This document shows, piece after piece, positions 8,287 through 16,693 of a stretch of 38,891 bases of DNA. This DNA is from JANYHF01 sp031393505 (lineage in GTDB: Bacteria > Pseudomonadota > Alphaproteobacteria > Rhizobiales > Hyphomicrobiaceae). The position numbers and the translations under genes were made by a program. Location of the stretch: positions 1 through 38,891 of the forward strand of contig JANMVX010000130.1 in the NCBI GenBank assembly GCA_031393505.1. Direction: 5' to 3'. Position 1 is the first letter of the stretch. Each line of letters opens with the position of its first letter. The notes below the pieces were generated by a model. That model saw nothing but the letters and a program-made list of their open reading frames with translations, made no database searches and was not told the DNA's origin.

Positions 8287-9522
8287 ATGTCCTTCTCGAT
8301 CCTGCCCCACGTGCGCCCCGACACCCCCGCGCCGGCTCTCCGCCTGACCCCGTTTCCCCGCTACAACTTCATAGGCGGCCACAACGACCCGGAGTCAACC
8401 CCGGTCGCCGCGCTACAGGTCGCCGCCGATGCGGTTCTCACCCGAGAGGGGCGGACGCTCGCCACCTACGGCCTGGAGTCCGGCCCGCTCGGCTATCTGC
8501 CCTTGCGTGAGTTCCTGGTCGGCAAGCTCGCTCGCCATGCCGGCATTGAGACGAAGGCGGACGATATTCTCATCACGTCTGGATCACTGCAGGGCCTCGA
8601 CCTCGTCAACGCACTTCTGGTTTCGCCGGGCGACACCATCCTGATCGAAGAGGACTGCTACGGCGGCAGCATTTCGCGGCTGAACCGTCTCGGCGCCAAC
8701 ATCATCGGCATACCCCAGGATGCGCAAGGCCTACGCGTGGACGCGCTGGCCGAGACGCTGGCCCGATTGCAGCGCACGGGCGTAACGCCAAAATACCTCT
8801 ACACCATCCCGACCATCCAGAATCCCACCGGCAGCATCATGCCGCTCGACCGCCGCCGCGCGTTGCTGGCGCTCGCCATCGAGGCCGGCATCCCGGTGGT
8901 CGAGGACGATTGCTACGCCGACCTCGTATTTACCGGCGCCCGCCCGTCCGCCATCGCGGCCCTCGCCCGCGAGGCCAACTGGGACGGCGTCATCCACCTC
9001 GGCTCGTTCTCCAAGTCCATCGCGCCAGCCCTGCGCGTCGGCTTTCTGGTCGCCGGCTGGGACATCATGAGCCGCCTGCTGGCCCTGAAGCAGGATGCCG
9101 GCTCGGGCGCGCTGGAACAGATGGTGCTGGCGGAATTCTGCACACAGCATTTCGACGCGCATCTGGCGCGGCTTCGTCCGGCGCTCAAAGCCAAGGCCGA
9201 TGCGCTGGTTGCAGCGCTTGCCGAGCACTTCGGAACCGCCGCTGAATTTGCCAAGCCCGAGGGCGGCATCTTCCTATGGGTGACGCTGCCCGATGCGGTG
9301 GACACGTCGCGCCTGGCGGCCGTGGCGGCCCAGTCGGGCATCGCGTTCAACGCCGGGGCCGAGTGGTCGGTGACGCCGTTGGAGCGATCGACGCGGCGGT
9401 TGCGGTTGTGCTTCGCCAATCCGTCCGTTGACGTTATAATGGCGGGCGTGGCCGAACTGGCGGGCGTGTGCCAGCGTGAGTTCGGCGTTCCGGCGCGGAG
9501 CGGGAATGTGGCGAGGGGGTAG
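8287..9522 (+). CDS. PLP-dependent aminotransferase (class I/II, MocR/LysN-like fold)
   Basis: A 411-residue fold-type I PLP enzyme, probably a 2-aminoadipate- or multi-substrate-type aminotransferase. Visible signatures are YGLESGPLGYLPLRE near residue 61, the cofactor-contact block ITSGSLQGLDL, IPTIQNPTGS, VEDDCYADL (the Asp that contacts the pyridine nitrogen) and the Schiff-base lysine in GSFSKSIAPALRVGF, with a C-terminal RLRLCFANPS arginine region. It lacks the GntR DNA-binding domain of true MocR regulators. The start ATG at 8287 gives the usual length; the frame is open to 8017, but that part overlaps the miaB start. The substrate cannot be told from sequence. It is a single-gene unit converging with the polysaccharide operon. 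Confidence 0.88.
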   Translation: MSFSILPHVRPDTPAPALRLTPFPRYNFIGGHNDPESTPVAALQVAADAVLTREGRTLATYGLESGPLGYLPLREFLVGKLARHAGIETKADDILITSGSLQGLDLVNALLVSPGDTILIEEDCYGGSISRLNRLGANIIGIPQDAQGLRVDALAETLARLQRTGVTPKYLYTIPTIQNPTGSIMPLDRRRALLALAIEAGIPVVEDDCYADLVFTGARPSAIAALAREANWDGVIHLGSFSKSIAPALRVGFLVAGWDIMSRLLALKQDAGSGALEQMVLAEFCTQHFDAHLARLRPALKAKADALVAALAEHFGTAAEFAKPEGGIFLWVTLPDAVDTSRLAAVAAQSGIAFNAGAEWSVTPLERSTRRLRLCFANPSVDVIMAGVAELAGVCQREFGVPARSGNVARG

Positions 9523-9526
9523 GGTG

Positions 9527-10069
9527 TCATGTTCGGGTGACGTGCATCAGGATTTGCTCAAAGTCATCGGCCGAATTGTAAGGCAACTCTCGAATCGAAT
9601 TGAACCCTGCGTTGCCAAATAGCTCAGCGATTTCCGTTCGTGACAAACAATTCACCCAGCCACGCTTGGCGCGATTGGTTTGCGCGTCAAAGACGTGGGT
9701 GGGTGTCCTGGGAAAACAATATGTACATAGTATTGATCGTCCGGATCGGCACATTCTGCCGACCGCCTGTTCGCTGTAGTGCAGGTATTCCAAAACACCC
9801 AGGCAAACCACAAAGTCGAAGGGACCTGGCGGTAGTGAATCGGAATCTAAGTTTAGTCGGAGCGTGGCCGGGTCGAGAGGTTCGAGGTCGGCGCCGAGAT
9901 AGTTGCAGCGTGACTTAATGTGGTCTCGAAACCATCCTGCTCCGACTCCAATCTCGAACACAGAAGCGCCGTCCGGAATGATCTCGGCGGCAAGACGAGC
10001 GCGTTCCGCCCAATCAGGTCTGTAGCTCTCGGGGCGCGCCCAGCGTTGACGATCAGGCTCCCGGATCAT
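9527..10069 (-). CDS. Class I SAM-dependent methyltransferase of the polysaccharide locus
   Basis: A 180-residue Rossmann-fold methyltransferase. SAM motif I is SVFEIGVGAGWFRDHI; an acidic loop follows (GADLEPLD), and FDFVVCLGVLEYLH is the motif before the active site. The gene is at the 3' end of the minus-strand operon. Its start at 10069 overlaps the previous stop as ATGA (10066-10069), which makes this start more likely than the open frame reaching 10207. The small size and place in a glycan export operon suggest an O- or N-methyltransferase acting on a sugar or on a chain end. The substrate is unknown. Confidence 0.8.
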   Translation of the reverse strand: MIREPDRQRWARPESYRPDWAERARLAAEIIPDGASVFEIGVGAGWFRDHIKSRCNYLGADLEPLDPATLRLNLDSDSLPPGPFDFVVCLGVLEYLHYSEQAVGRMCRSGRSILCTYCFPRTPTHVFDAQTNRAKRGWVNCLSRTEIAELFGNAGFNSIRELPYNSADDFEQILMHVTRT

Positions 10070-11754
10070 GGCGGCGGCAGGGACGTTGGTGGAGCAATTG
10101 GTCCGAGTGCTCGGGAGTACCCGGCACGAGTGGTACGAACGAACTCGGCAATTCTGTCCCGCAGGTTCAACTTTATTCCACCGACTTCGATTGAATCCGG
10201 GGTCCAATTCACCGCTGACATCTCGCCAAGGTCGTAAATGCGAGTCAGCGTCGCTAGCGAGGAAAAGCGCTCCCGATCTGAGGCATGACCGAAATCGTCA
10301 TTGATCGGATAGAATACGACGACAGGGATGCCCATGGCGATGGCTGGCAAGGCGCAATGCAGCAGTGTCGTCACGATCAGCGTGGCCTCGGAGCGGTAAC
10401 GTCCCAAGAGTCGCTCGGCGCTATCCATGTTGGTTTCGAAGTTCGCGGAACCCGAGTAGTGAGACACAAATTCGAGGGAGCCAAGCATGGCTGGCAAATG
10501 GCTGAGAATGCGATCATCGCGCGATACGACGAGCGTCTTGCCTTGTCCGGAAGCCAATGCAGGACGACGCCAGAATGTCAAGGACAGGCATTGGCTGAGG
10601 TAGGACTTCACGCCCAGGCTACTTAGCAGGTCAAAGGTATGCACATCGCGGCAGCCGATTGGTTCGTGACGTCGCAAATAAGCGATGCTCGCTTCGGACA
10701 ATAACTCTGGACACTGAAAGGTTCGGAAGTGAAGCCCCACGAACAGCGGCGCCAACCGAGGGTTTGGAGGCCATTCTTTGCCGTTTCTCTTGAACCAGCC
10801 GTTTAAGACGATTGGCACGCGCGCGCATCCGGTTGGCAAAGTTGGCGCGGAGCCAATTTCATCGTCCCGGTCTATAAACGCTGTCGGTTCAACTCCGAAT
10901 CGCCGCAGCAGCTTCATGCTGGCGATAATCTGTATGTGATCGCCCAGATTATCTGTCGAGACTTTCAGTGACGCAACTGGGACTTGCGAAACAGTTTCAA
11001 GCACATCGCTTGAGGCACAGGATGGGAGTTCGGCCCGTGAGGGGCCGGTACTGAGAGGTCCTCCCAGTAACCGCGCCAGAAGTGTATGAGATCCAACCTG
11101 CTCCGGCTCAAGCCGATGCGTCAGCTTAAAAAGCGGCACGGACCAATCGATCAGTTTAGCGAAACCGTCAGCAGATTGATACAGGCCGGCTGCCTGGATG
11201 GCATGGGGGCCGTCGGCGCTGATCTTGGGCACATCAGCCCAAACCGAACAGACGTCTGGATCGGTTAGCAACAATTCTGCAAAAAGATTGTGGAACCAGA
11301 AGTATGCATCGGCCTCTGTGCGATCTTTCCAATACGCAAGCGTCTTGTCACACCAGCGCGACACTAGGTTGCTACCTGGCTTGGCGGCAAGGAACCAACT
11401 GGACAACGGTCGATCGGGCCCCGGTTTTTCGAAGGCAAAGAATCCCGCCCCCATGAGGGACCCAAGCCAGTCGTCGAGCGGACGGTTGCAATAGGTGGTG
11501 GCGTCAACCCAGACGCCGCCGTATTCATTCAAGAGGAGGATGCGCGCAATATCAGATATCGATGCGGCAGTGATCGTCTGCCGGTCAAGATCGATATAGT
11601 CTGACAACGGAATATAACTATCAATAGAACGGGCATCGAGGCAGCGGAGCTTCCAGCCTGGGTTCATAAGCTCCCAACTGTCCAGACAACGCGAGACGAT
11701 CTCTGGTGCCGCGTTCCGGCCTTGCAACCAGAGGCTCCAGATGATCCGGGTCAC
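10066..11754 (-). CDS. Two-domain protein: capsular-type glycosyltransferase fused to polysaccharide pyruvyl transferase domain
   Basis: The 562-residue product has two parts. Residues 1-230 match the capsular-polysaccharide-synthesis/GT32-like family: it opens with IIWSLWLQG and has SDIARILLLNEYGGVWVDAT, the donor-sugar and metal-binding signature. Residues about 265-540 match the polysaccharide pyruvyl transferase family: NLGDHIQIIAS near 269, FVGLHFRTF, the GCRDVHTFDLLSSLG block and TTLLHCALPAIAMGIPVV. It may add a sugar and a pyruvate ketal, although the second domain can also be a sugar transferase of that fold. The start is GTG at 11754, overlapping the Wzt-like gene stop as GTGA; the downstream methyltransferase overlaps by 4 bases. 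Domain calls are strong; the reactions are inferred. Confidence 0.8.
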   Translation of the reverse strand: MTRIIWSLWLQGRNAAPEIVSRCLDSWELMNPGWKLRCLDARSIDSYIPLSDYIDLDRQTITAASISDIARILLLNEYGGVWVDATTYCNRPLDDWLGSLMGAGFFAFEKPGPDRPLSSWFLAAKPGSNLVSRWCDKTLAYWKDRTEADAYFWFHNLFAELLLTDPDVCSVWADVPKISADGPHAIQAAGLYQSADGFAKLIDWSVPLFKLTHRLEPEQVGSHTLLARLLGGPLSTGPSRAELPSCASSDVLETVSQVPVASLKVSTDNLGDHIQIIASMKLLRRFGVEPTAFIDRDDEIGSAPTLPTGCARVPIVLNGWFKRNGKEWPPNPRLAPLFVGLHFRTFQCPELLSEASIAYLRRHEPIGCRDVHTFDLLSSLGVKSYLSQCLSLTFWRRPALASGQGKTLVVSRDDRILSHLPAMLGSLEFVSHYSGSANFETNMDSAERLLGRYRSEATLIVTTLLHCALPAIAMGIPVVVFYPINDDFGHASDRERFSSLATLTRIYDLGEMSAVNWTPDSIEVGGIKLNLRDRIAEFVRTTRAGYSRALGPIAPPTSLPPP

Positions 11755-13145
11755 GACGCAGCCTCGAGTGCGAATTCAATTGTCGGTGAAATGTTGAGAT
11801 CAACATGTCCCGAGAAAAGCTGCTTGCCATCGTCGACCACGCGAAACGCCAGCCCGTCGAGAATCCGGTGCAACATGACAGGCTCACCTCGATCAACGGC
11901 GCCGGCCCCGCAATTCATAAAGTAAGCGCCTGGCGCAAGATTACAGTCGAACGCCATGCGCACTTCAGCACATTGCCCTGCGCGCACGCGCAATATCTTG
12001 TCTGCAACGAGATTGGTGCCAATCCCAGCCAATTCGATGCCATTGATTGTCTTTATCAACATTCCAAAAGCAATTTCAGAAGCATCCCGATGGTAGGTGA
12101 CGTCATAGGCGAACGAATACCTATTGCGGCGTTGCAGGATGTTTACCGGCCGACCCGATGCGTTCAGTATGCGCAGGTTCTCGATCATTGCGCCCTGGCT
12201 TTCATAGTCGACGCGACTCTTAGATTGGTAGTTCGGGTCGAAGTATTCTAATAGAGCGTCTTTGTCGTCGGCCTGCGCTCCGCGCATGGGTTCGGCATAA
12301 ATTGCGCTTGGGGCGTCGCCGCCATGCTCCACGCCCGCCATCGCCTTGATTGCTGCCCGAACCGGCACGGCGTCGCCCCCCGATAGGTTCACCAACCGCT
12401 GATACTGGGCCACGACCGTTCTCGGCCGCCCATCCAGCAGTTTCTCCCCACCATCGAGCAGCAGAGCGCGGTCGCACAATTGCACGATGGTCTGGGCGCC
12501 GTGCGAGACGAACAGAATGGTGCCGCCCTTGGACTTGATGTCTTCGATTCGTGCAAAGCATTTGCGCTGGAACGCCTCATCGCCCACCGCCAGCGCCTCG
12601 TCTACCACCAGAATGTCCGGATCGACATTGATCGCGACGGCGAAGGCCAGGCGCACATACATACCGGACGAGTAGGTCTTTACCGGCTGGTCGATGAACT
12701 GGCCGATATCGGCGAAAGCCGCTATGGCGTCGAAGCGGGCATCGATCTCGGTGCGTCCCAATCCGAGAATGGCGGCGTTCAGATAGACGTTCTCGCGCCC
12801 GGTGAATTCGGGATTGAAGCCGGCGCCCAACTCCAGCAGCGCGGCGATCCGTCCGTTCACGGACACCGATCCCGTGGTCGGTTGCAGCGTGCCGCAGACG
12901 ATCTGCAGCAGCGTGGATTTTCCGCAGCCATTGCGCCCGATGATGCCAACCGTTTCGCCGCGCTTGACCTCGAAGGAGATGCCGTTGAGCGCGGCGAAAT
13001 CGCGATAATACTGTTTTGTCGGGCGTCCCAACAGGCGCTGCAGCTTGGGCGCCACCATCTGCTTCAGGCGGTCCTCGGGCCGCGCGAACATGAGATAGTG
13101 CTTGGACACATTCTCAACGCGGATTGCGACTTCGCTAGAGGACAT
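11751..13145 (-). CDS. wzt: Polysaccharide ABC transporter ATP-binding protein with C-terminal glycan-binding domain (Wzt-like)
   Basis: The energy-providing subunit of an O-antigen/capsule-type ABC exporter. In the 464-residue product, the ATPase domain occupies the first 245 residues: Walker A GRNGCGKST, the KTYSSGMYVRLAFA signature, Walker B ILVVDEALAVGD and the FVSHG switch histidine. A C-terminal half of about 200 residues follows, with the beta-sandwich features of Wzt_C domains (GMLIKTINGIELAGIGTN, GAYFMNCGAGA). In known systems that domain recognises a modified non-reducing chain end before export. The ATG at 13145 has AAAGGA 7 bases upstream; a TTG at 13151 is in frame but less likely. 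It overlaps the permease gene by 11 bases and the next gene by 4. Confidence 0.92.
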   Translation of the reverse strand: MSSSEVAIRVENVSKHYLMFARPEDRLKQMVAPKLQRLLGRPTKQYYRDFAALNGISFEVKRGETVGIIGRNGCGKSTLLQIVCGTLQPTTGSVSVNGRIAALLELGAGFNPEFTGRENVYLNAAILGLGRTEIDARFDAIAAFADIGQFIDQPVKTYSSGMYVRLAFAVAINVDPDILVVDEALAVGDEAFQRKCFARIEDIKSKGGTILFVSHGAQTIVQLCDRALLLDGGEKLLDGRPRTVVAQYQRLVNLSGGDAVPVRAAIKAMAGVEHGGDAPSAIYAEPMRGAQADDKDALLEYFDPNYQSKSRVDYESQGAMIENLRILNASGRPVNILQRRNRYSFAYDVTYHRDASEIAFGMLIKTINGIELAGIGTNLVADKILRVRAGQCAEVRMAFDCNLAPGAYFMNCGAGAVDRGEPVMLHRILDGLAFRVVDDGKQLFSGHVDLNISPTIEFALEAAS

Positions 13146-13965
13146 CGGCAAATCCTTTGCGTGTCTTCTGGAACCAGAGATAGCCCGCCCAGGCGATGGC
13201 GGCCGCGATGACCGAGTAGAGGGCCAGTCCCAAAAAATTCGGCAGCTGACCGAAGATCAGCACACCGCGCGCCTGCTCGACTGGGAAGGCCACGGGATTG
13301 GCGATCAGCCAAGGCTGCAGCCAGGCCGGCAGCGCCGAGAGCGGAAAGAAAATCGGCGACAGGAACATGATGGCGGTGATCAGCGTACCGAGGAATTGGT
13401 TGACGTCGCGGTAGTAGGTCCCGAGCGAGGCCAGGAACCAGGCCAGACCCAGGATCAGCAGGCAGAACGGCGCCAGCACGACGGGCAGCCAAAGCACCGT
13501 GAGCGGAATGGAGCCGCGGATGGCGAGTTGAAACGCGAACAGCACGATAAGGCTGACGCCAGCCTGAAACAGCGCCGAACCCATCGCGACCAGGGGCAGG
13601 ATTTGCAGCGGGAAAATGACTTTCTTGACGTAGTTGGCGTTGGCGAGGATGAGATTTGGTGCGCGCGTGACGACTTCGGAGAACAGCTGGAACACGATCA
13701 GCCCGGCGAACAGGATGATGGCGAATTCGCCAGTGGACGCGTTCTCCGACGCGCCCGCCCAGCGGGAGCGGAACACCGTGCCGAAGGTGAAGGTGTAGAT
13801 GGCGAGCATGAAGAGGGGTGTCAGGAGCGACCAGAGAAGCCCGAGCGCCGAGCCGCGATAGCGGCCGGCGATCTCGCGGGTGGTGAGGGAGAGGGTGAGG
13901 TGGGGGAGGACCGCCCACGGCGTTTGATCGGACAGTCCAGCCGATCTGAAGGTGGTAAAAGTCAT
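13135..13965 (-). CDS. wzm: Polysaccharide ABC transporter permease, ABC-2 type (Wzm-like)
   Basis: A 276-residue integral inner-membrane protein, the channel partner of the Wzt-like ATPase whose gene it overlaps. The N-terminus has the amphipathic, family-typical REIAGRYRGSALGLLWSLLTP, followed by about six hydrophobic helices. NANYVKKVIFPLQILPL, FLASLGTYYRDVNQFLGT and MFLSPIFFPLSALP are signatures of lipopolysaccharide, teichoic acid and capsule exporters. With an undecaprenyl-linked glycan as presumed substrate, it would move the finished chain across the inner membrane. The gene lies 28 bases downstream of the methyltransferase gene. Confidence 0.93.
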   Translation of the reverse strand: MTFTTFRSAGLSDQTPWAVLPHLTLSLTTREIAGRYRGSALGLLWSLLTPLFMLAIYTFTFGTVFRSRWAGASENASTGEFAIILFAGLIVFQLFSEVVTRAPNLILANANYVKKVIFPLQILPLVAMGSALFQAGVSLIVLFAFQLAIRGSIPLTVLWLPVVLAPFCLLILGLAWFLASLGTYYRDVNQFLGTLITAIMFLSPIFFPLSALPAWLQPWLIANPVAFPVEQARGVLIFGQLPNFLGLALYSVIAAAIAWAGYLWFQKTRKGFADVL

Positions 13966-13993
13966 TGGGCTTTTGGCCTTCTTTGCCTGTGAG

Positions 13994-14650
13994 TTAGGCT
14001 TCGCGTCTGCATGTGGTGATGCAATCTATCGCTGCCATGCCGCCCCATGCCAGTGGCTGCTGCGAGAGCACTCGCAGTCCTGATCGCTCCGCCAAATGAG
14101 CGAACAATCCCGCCGACATGAAGTTGCGCCAATGTGGGTTACTACGGAAGTCGCGTCCGGGAGCGTCGCTGTAGTTGGAATGATGCAAGAACGCAGTCCC
14201 GCCGGGACGAATGACTCGAGCAAACTCTGGCATATAGGCGGCAATCAGCTCGACGTCGAAGTGCACCATGGAATCGAACGAGTAGTAGAAACTGAATGTA
14301 TTGTCCGGCAATCCGGTAAGGCCAAATCCCGTGCAAATAAAGTAGTCCACCTGAGGATCAGGCGAAAACCGATCCTTGCAATAGGCAATGTTTTCGGCGT
14401 TCACATCGATAAGTGTCAGCCTGCTGGAATGTGCTCGCAGCTTCTGCGTGTTTCGTCCACGACCGCAGGCAAAATCCGCAGTATGCGTAAAATCTGGCTG
14501 TAGGGTTTGCAGCTCCGGCTCTATGATGCTGGTCCAGTGCTGGTCCATGTCTCGTTGTGCGGCCTGATGATATGCGTCGCCCACGGCATTGCCCCATAGC
14601 AAGCTTTCGCTCTCCACGATCTTGGCCTGGCGCGATGAATTTCCATCCAT
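13994..14650 (-). CDS. Class I SAM-dependent methyltransferase in the export operon
   Basis: A 218-residue methyltransferase. DFACGRGRNTQKL is SAM motif I, with LIDVNAENIAYC as the acidic end of the second strand; FYYSFDSMVHFD and the late VIRPGGTAFLHHSNY are typical of small-molecule or sugar methylases. The frame is open to 14755, inside the preceding glycosyltransferase gene, but the ATG at 14650 has a good AAGGAA ribosome site and leaves a 37-base gap, so it is preferred. It lies directly upstream of the exporter genes. Chain-terminal methylation is a known export signal for Wzt_C domains, so it is a candidate capping enzyme, without proof. Base composition is clearly more A/T-rich than the housekeeping genes. 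Confidence 0.83.
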   Translation of the reverse strand: MDGNSSRQAKIVESESLLWGNAVGDAYHQAAQRDMDQHWTSIIEPELQTLQPDFTHTADFACGRGRNTQKLRAHSSRLTLIDVNAENIAYCKDRFSPDPQVDYFICTGFGLTGLPDNTFSFYYSFDSMVHFDVELIAAYMPEFARVIRPGGTAFLHHSNYSDAPGRDFRSNPHWRNFMSAGLFAHLAERSGLRVLSQQPLAWGGMAAIDCITTCRREA

Positions 14651-14687
14651 GTCATTTCCTTTCAAATCAGCTGTATCGCTTCGGTGC

Positions 14688-15479
14688 TCAAAGATACTGG
14701 TTGCACGCAACGAAGTCGGCAAGATCTGGCGTTCCGAAAATACCAAAGTCATCATCGAGTGTTTTGAAAATGGATCTCACCTCTGCATCCTGAAGTTGGC
14801 GCGAGTCCTTGATCGTGTTCGATCCATGAAGGCGATACAAGGTGAGATACTCGGCTATATAAAGAGCCTTGCCGACGAGCATGCTCCTAATCGCAAAGTC
14901 CCAATCGTGCGCATACCGATAGGACCGAAAACCACCGACGGACTGCCAATGGGCTTTGCTGAACACCATATTGCTGGTGGTCGCGATATAGTTCTGGCAG
15001 ACCAAGCGCTGCAACAGATCAGCTGATCGGCGCTCGACCCGTCTCGCATCAGGGAAGGGATACTGCGGATCCAGGAACGCCCGCTTGAGTCCGATCACGC
15101 GTGACCGTTCGTCGATGATCCCGAGATTGCCGAAGCAGAAATCGAAACGCTCGACTCGCCGCATCTGGGAAATTGCGGCAAATCGCCCAGCAACAAACTT
15201 GTCGTCGGAATTCAGCACCGCGATCCAGTCGTTGCCGGCCATCGAAATCAGCCGGTTCAACGTGGCGTCGGCCCCGATGTTTGCGACCGGCCGCAGGGTG
15301 CAATCTCTAACTTTTTCCGGGTAGCGCTGTGCTATCGCCTCGATGAGAGTCAGGGAACCGTCACGCGAGCCGTCATCGGCAAGCAGGATTTCGCTCACCA
15401 AGCGGTCTTGTGCTGCCGATAGCACCGCCTCAACAAGGTAGGCATCATGATTGTAAACCGGTATCACCACTGAATACAT
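14688..15479 (-). CDS. Glycosyltransferase family 2
   Basis: A 263-residue cytosolic GT-A glycosyltransferase. MYSVVIPVYNHDAYLVEAV is the N-terminal nucleotide-binding strand, LADDGSRDGS the conserved Asp loop, and VLNSDDKF the DxD-like metal and donor site. YAHDWDFAIRSML corresponds to the catalytic-base region seen as ED in many family members; here it is HDWD. The donor and acceptor sugars cannot be told. The start ATG at 15479 has GAAGAG upstream and lies only 3 bases after the alternative-frame stop (15483) of the preceding GT2 gene. A 60-base sample at 14701 is 48% G+C, so the gene is probably of foreign origin compared with the flanking blocks. Confidence 0.88.
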   Translation of the reverse strand: MYSVVIPVYNHDAYLVEAVLSAAQDRLVSEILLADDGSRDGSLTLIEAIAQRYPEKVRDCTLRPVANIGADATLNRLISMAGNDWIAVLNSDDKFVAGRFAAISQMRRVERFDFCFGNLGIIDERSRVIGLKRAFLDPQYPFPDARRVERRSADLLQRLVCQNYIATTSNMVFSKAHWQSVGGFRSYRYAHDWDFAIRSMLVGKALYIAEYLTLYRLHGSNTIKDSRQLQDAEVRSIFKTLDDDFGIFGTPDLADFVACNQYL

Positions 15480-15589
15480 AAGTTATCTCTTCAGTCGCAG
15501 ATAGATCCGGCGCGCCATTGCGGACCGGGAGAGTTGCTTGCGCAGCCAGCGCAGCGCCCGCTTCGGCGCGGGCAGGTTCACGATGCGGG

Positions 15590-16693
15590 CTATTTTTTTT
15601 TTTGATAGCTCCAAGGACTGACGGACGCGAGATGTTCGAATTCCATTGCCCCTGCCAGCCTGCTATCGAACCGATCCAGCGCCAGCCGATAGGCTGCGGA
15701 CCGGTTTGCGCTGGGGTCCGGATACCCCCATACGGCACCCTTGAGATAGGCAAGTTCGAAGGTCGCGTTCACGAATGCTGTATGCCACGCCGATGAACTC
15801 AGTTGCGCCGTGCGTTCCAGAACGCGCGCCGATGCGAAAACTCCTTCGATGACGGCAAGCATGTCTGGCTGGTTCATGTCATCTTGTGGCTCAGCCGGTT
15901 TGCGCAAGTTGGCAAACAGGTCAGTAAGGCCAAGACTGGCTGTCGCCTCGGGATGCTTGCTTGCGAATACATTCGCCATCATGCCAGCTGCGGTCTGCCG
16001 GTTAATGAAGGTTTCGACGCTATGCGGATGATCGTGCTCGGCCAGCGAGGTCGGAGCATAGAGAACATCGAACCTACCCATCTTCTTCATCAGACGATAG
16101 GCAAGTTCGCCATCTTCATACGCCGCCGATTTGAAGTCGGGACTGAATCCTTCAGTCGACCAATCGGCAACGCAACTTTTCTTGATGGAGACATTGGCAG
16201 TGTAGAAGAAGCGCCAGTCATATTTGGCGTAAGGACGCATCTGAGCGTAGCCAAACTGCTGCCCACCCTCGCCTTGAATGAGCGACATGGCAAACGACAC
16301 GGGGTATCCGGAGCGGCGCGGCCAGATTAGCTTGCCGAGCACAGCAAGCGATGGATCCGGATGTGCCTCATGCAATTTGAAGTGGGTGGCGTAGAAGTCT
16401 GAAGATACGGGCCACGTGTCATCGCCCATAAACAGCAACAGGTCCCCGGAGGCCTTAGAGGCCGCCAGATTGCGGGCGTTTCCCGGTCCCGCATTGGCTA
16501 TCGATTCGAACTGAACATTGCTCCATTCCAAAGTAGACTGTCTCAGATAGTCAGCTGTGCCATCGGTTGAGCCGTCATCGACGATCAGAAAGTCCACCGG
16601 GAAATTCCGTGCTAACTCGATCGCGCGCGGCAACACAGTTCGCAGCGTCGCTAATCTGTTGAAGGTAGGCATAATCACTGACAGCCTGGTCAT
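15590..16693 (-). CDS. Glycosyltransferase family 2, ending at an A11 tract (possible frameshifted C-terminus)
   Basis: In the frame as written the product is 367 residues. MTRLSVIMPTFNRLATLRTV is the GT-A N-terminus, FLIVDDGSTDGTADYL the Asp loop, and MGDDTW the DxD-like donor site; YEDGELAYRLMKKMGRFDVLY is the catalytic-base region. The start at 16693 overlaps the upstream stop as ATGA; the frame is open to 16732. The end is abnormal: the coding strand reads TATC, then eleven A (15603-15593), then TAG, giving YQKKK-stop. If one A is added, or the ribosome slips -1, the frame continues for about 35 residues (IARIVNLPAPKRALRWLRK and on to YLRLKR) and stops at 15483, just before the next gene. 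That tail looks like genuine coding sequence. Confidence 0.85.
   Translation of the reverse strand: MTRLSVIMPTFNRLATLRTVLPRAIELARNFPVDFLIVDDGSTDGTADYLRQSTLEWSNVQFESIANAGPGNARNLAASKASGDLLLFMGDDTWPVSSDFYATHFKLHEAHPDPSLAVLGKLIWPRRSGYPVSFAMSLIQGEGGQQFGYAQMRPYAKYDWRFFYTANVSIKKSCVADWSTEGFSPDFKSAAYEDGELAYRLMKKMGRFDVLYAPTSLAEHDHPHSVETFINRQTAAGMMANVFASKHPEATASLGLTDLFANLRKPAEPQDDMNQPDMLAVIEGVFASARVLERTAQLSSSAWHTAFVNATFELAYLKGAVWGYPDPSANRSAAYRLALDRFDSRLAGAMEFEHLASVSPWSYQKKK
15593..15603 (-). other. A11 homopolymer / candidate slippery site
   Basis: Eleven consecutive T on the plus strand (A11 on the coding strand) directly before the TAG stop of the GT2 gene. It contains the A AAA AAA heptamer used in -1 frameshifting and is long enough for transcriptional slippage or phase variation. 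A hairpin follows downstream (15573-15556, GCCCGC-6-GCGGGC). The -1 frame stays open to 15483. A sequencing error in the homopolymer gives the same picture. Confidence 0.6.

Noticed and set aside
9530..10240. Plus-strand frames over the methyltransferase gene
   Set aside because: The minus-strand frame has SAM motifs and a coupled start; the others have none.
15445..15753. Frame continuing from the A11 tract with one A fewer
   Set aside because: The resulting sequence (Ala-rich, running into the next gene) looks random, unlike the alternative with one A more.
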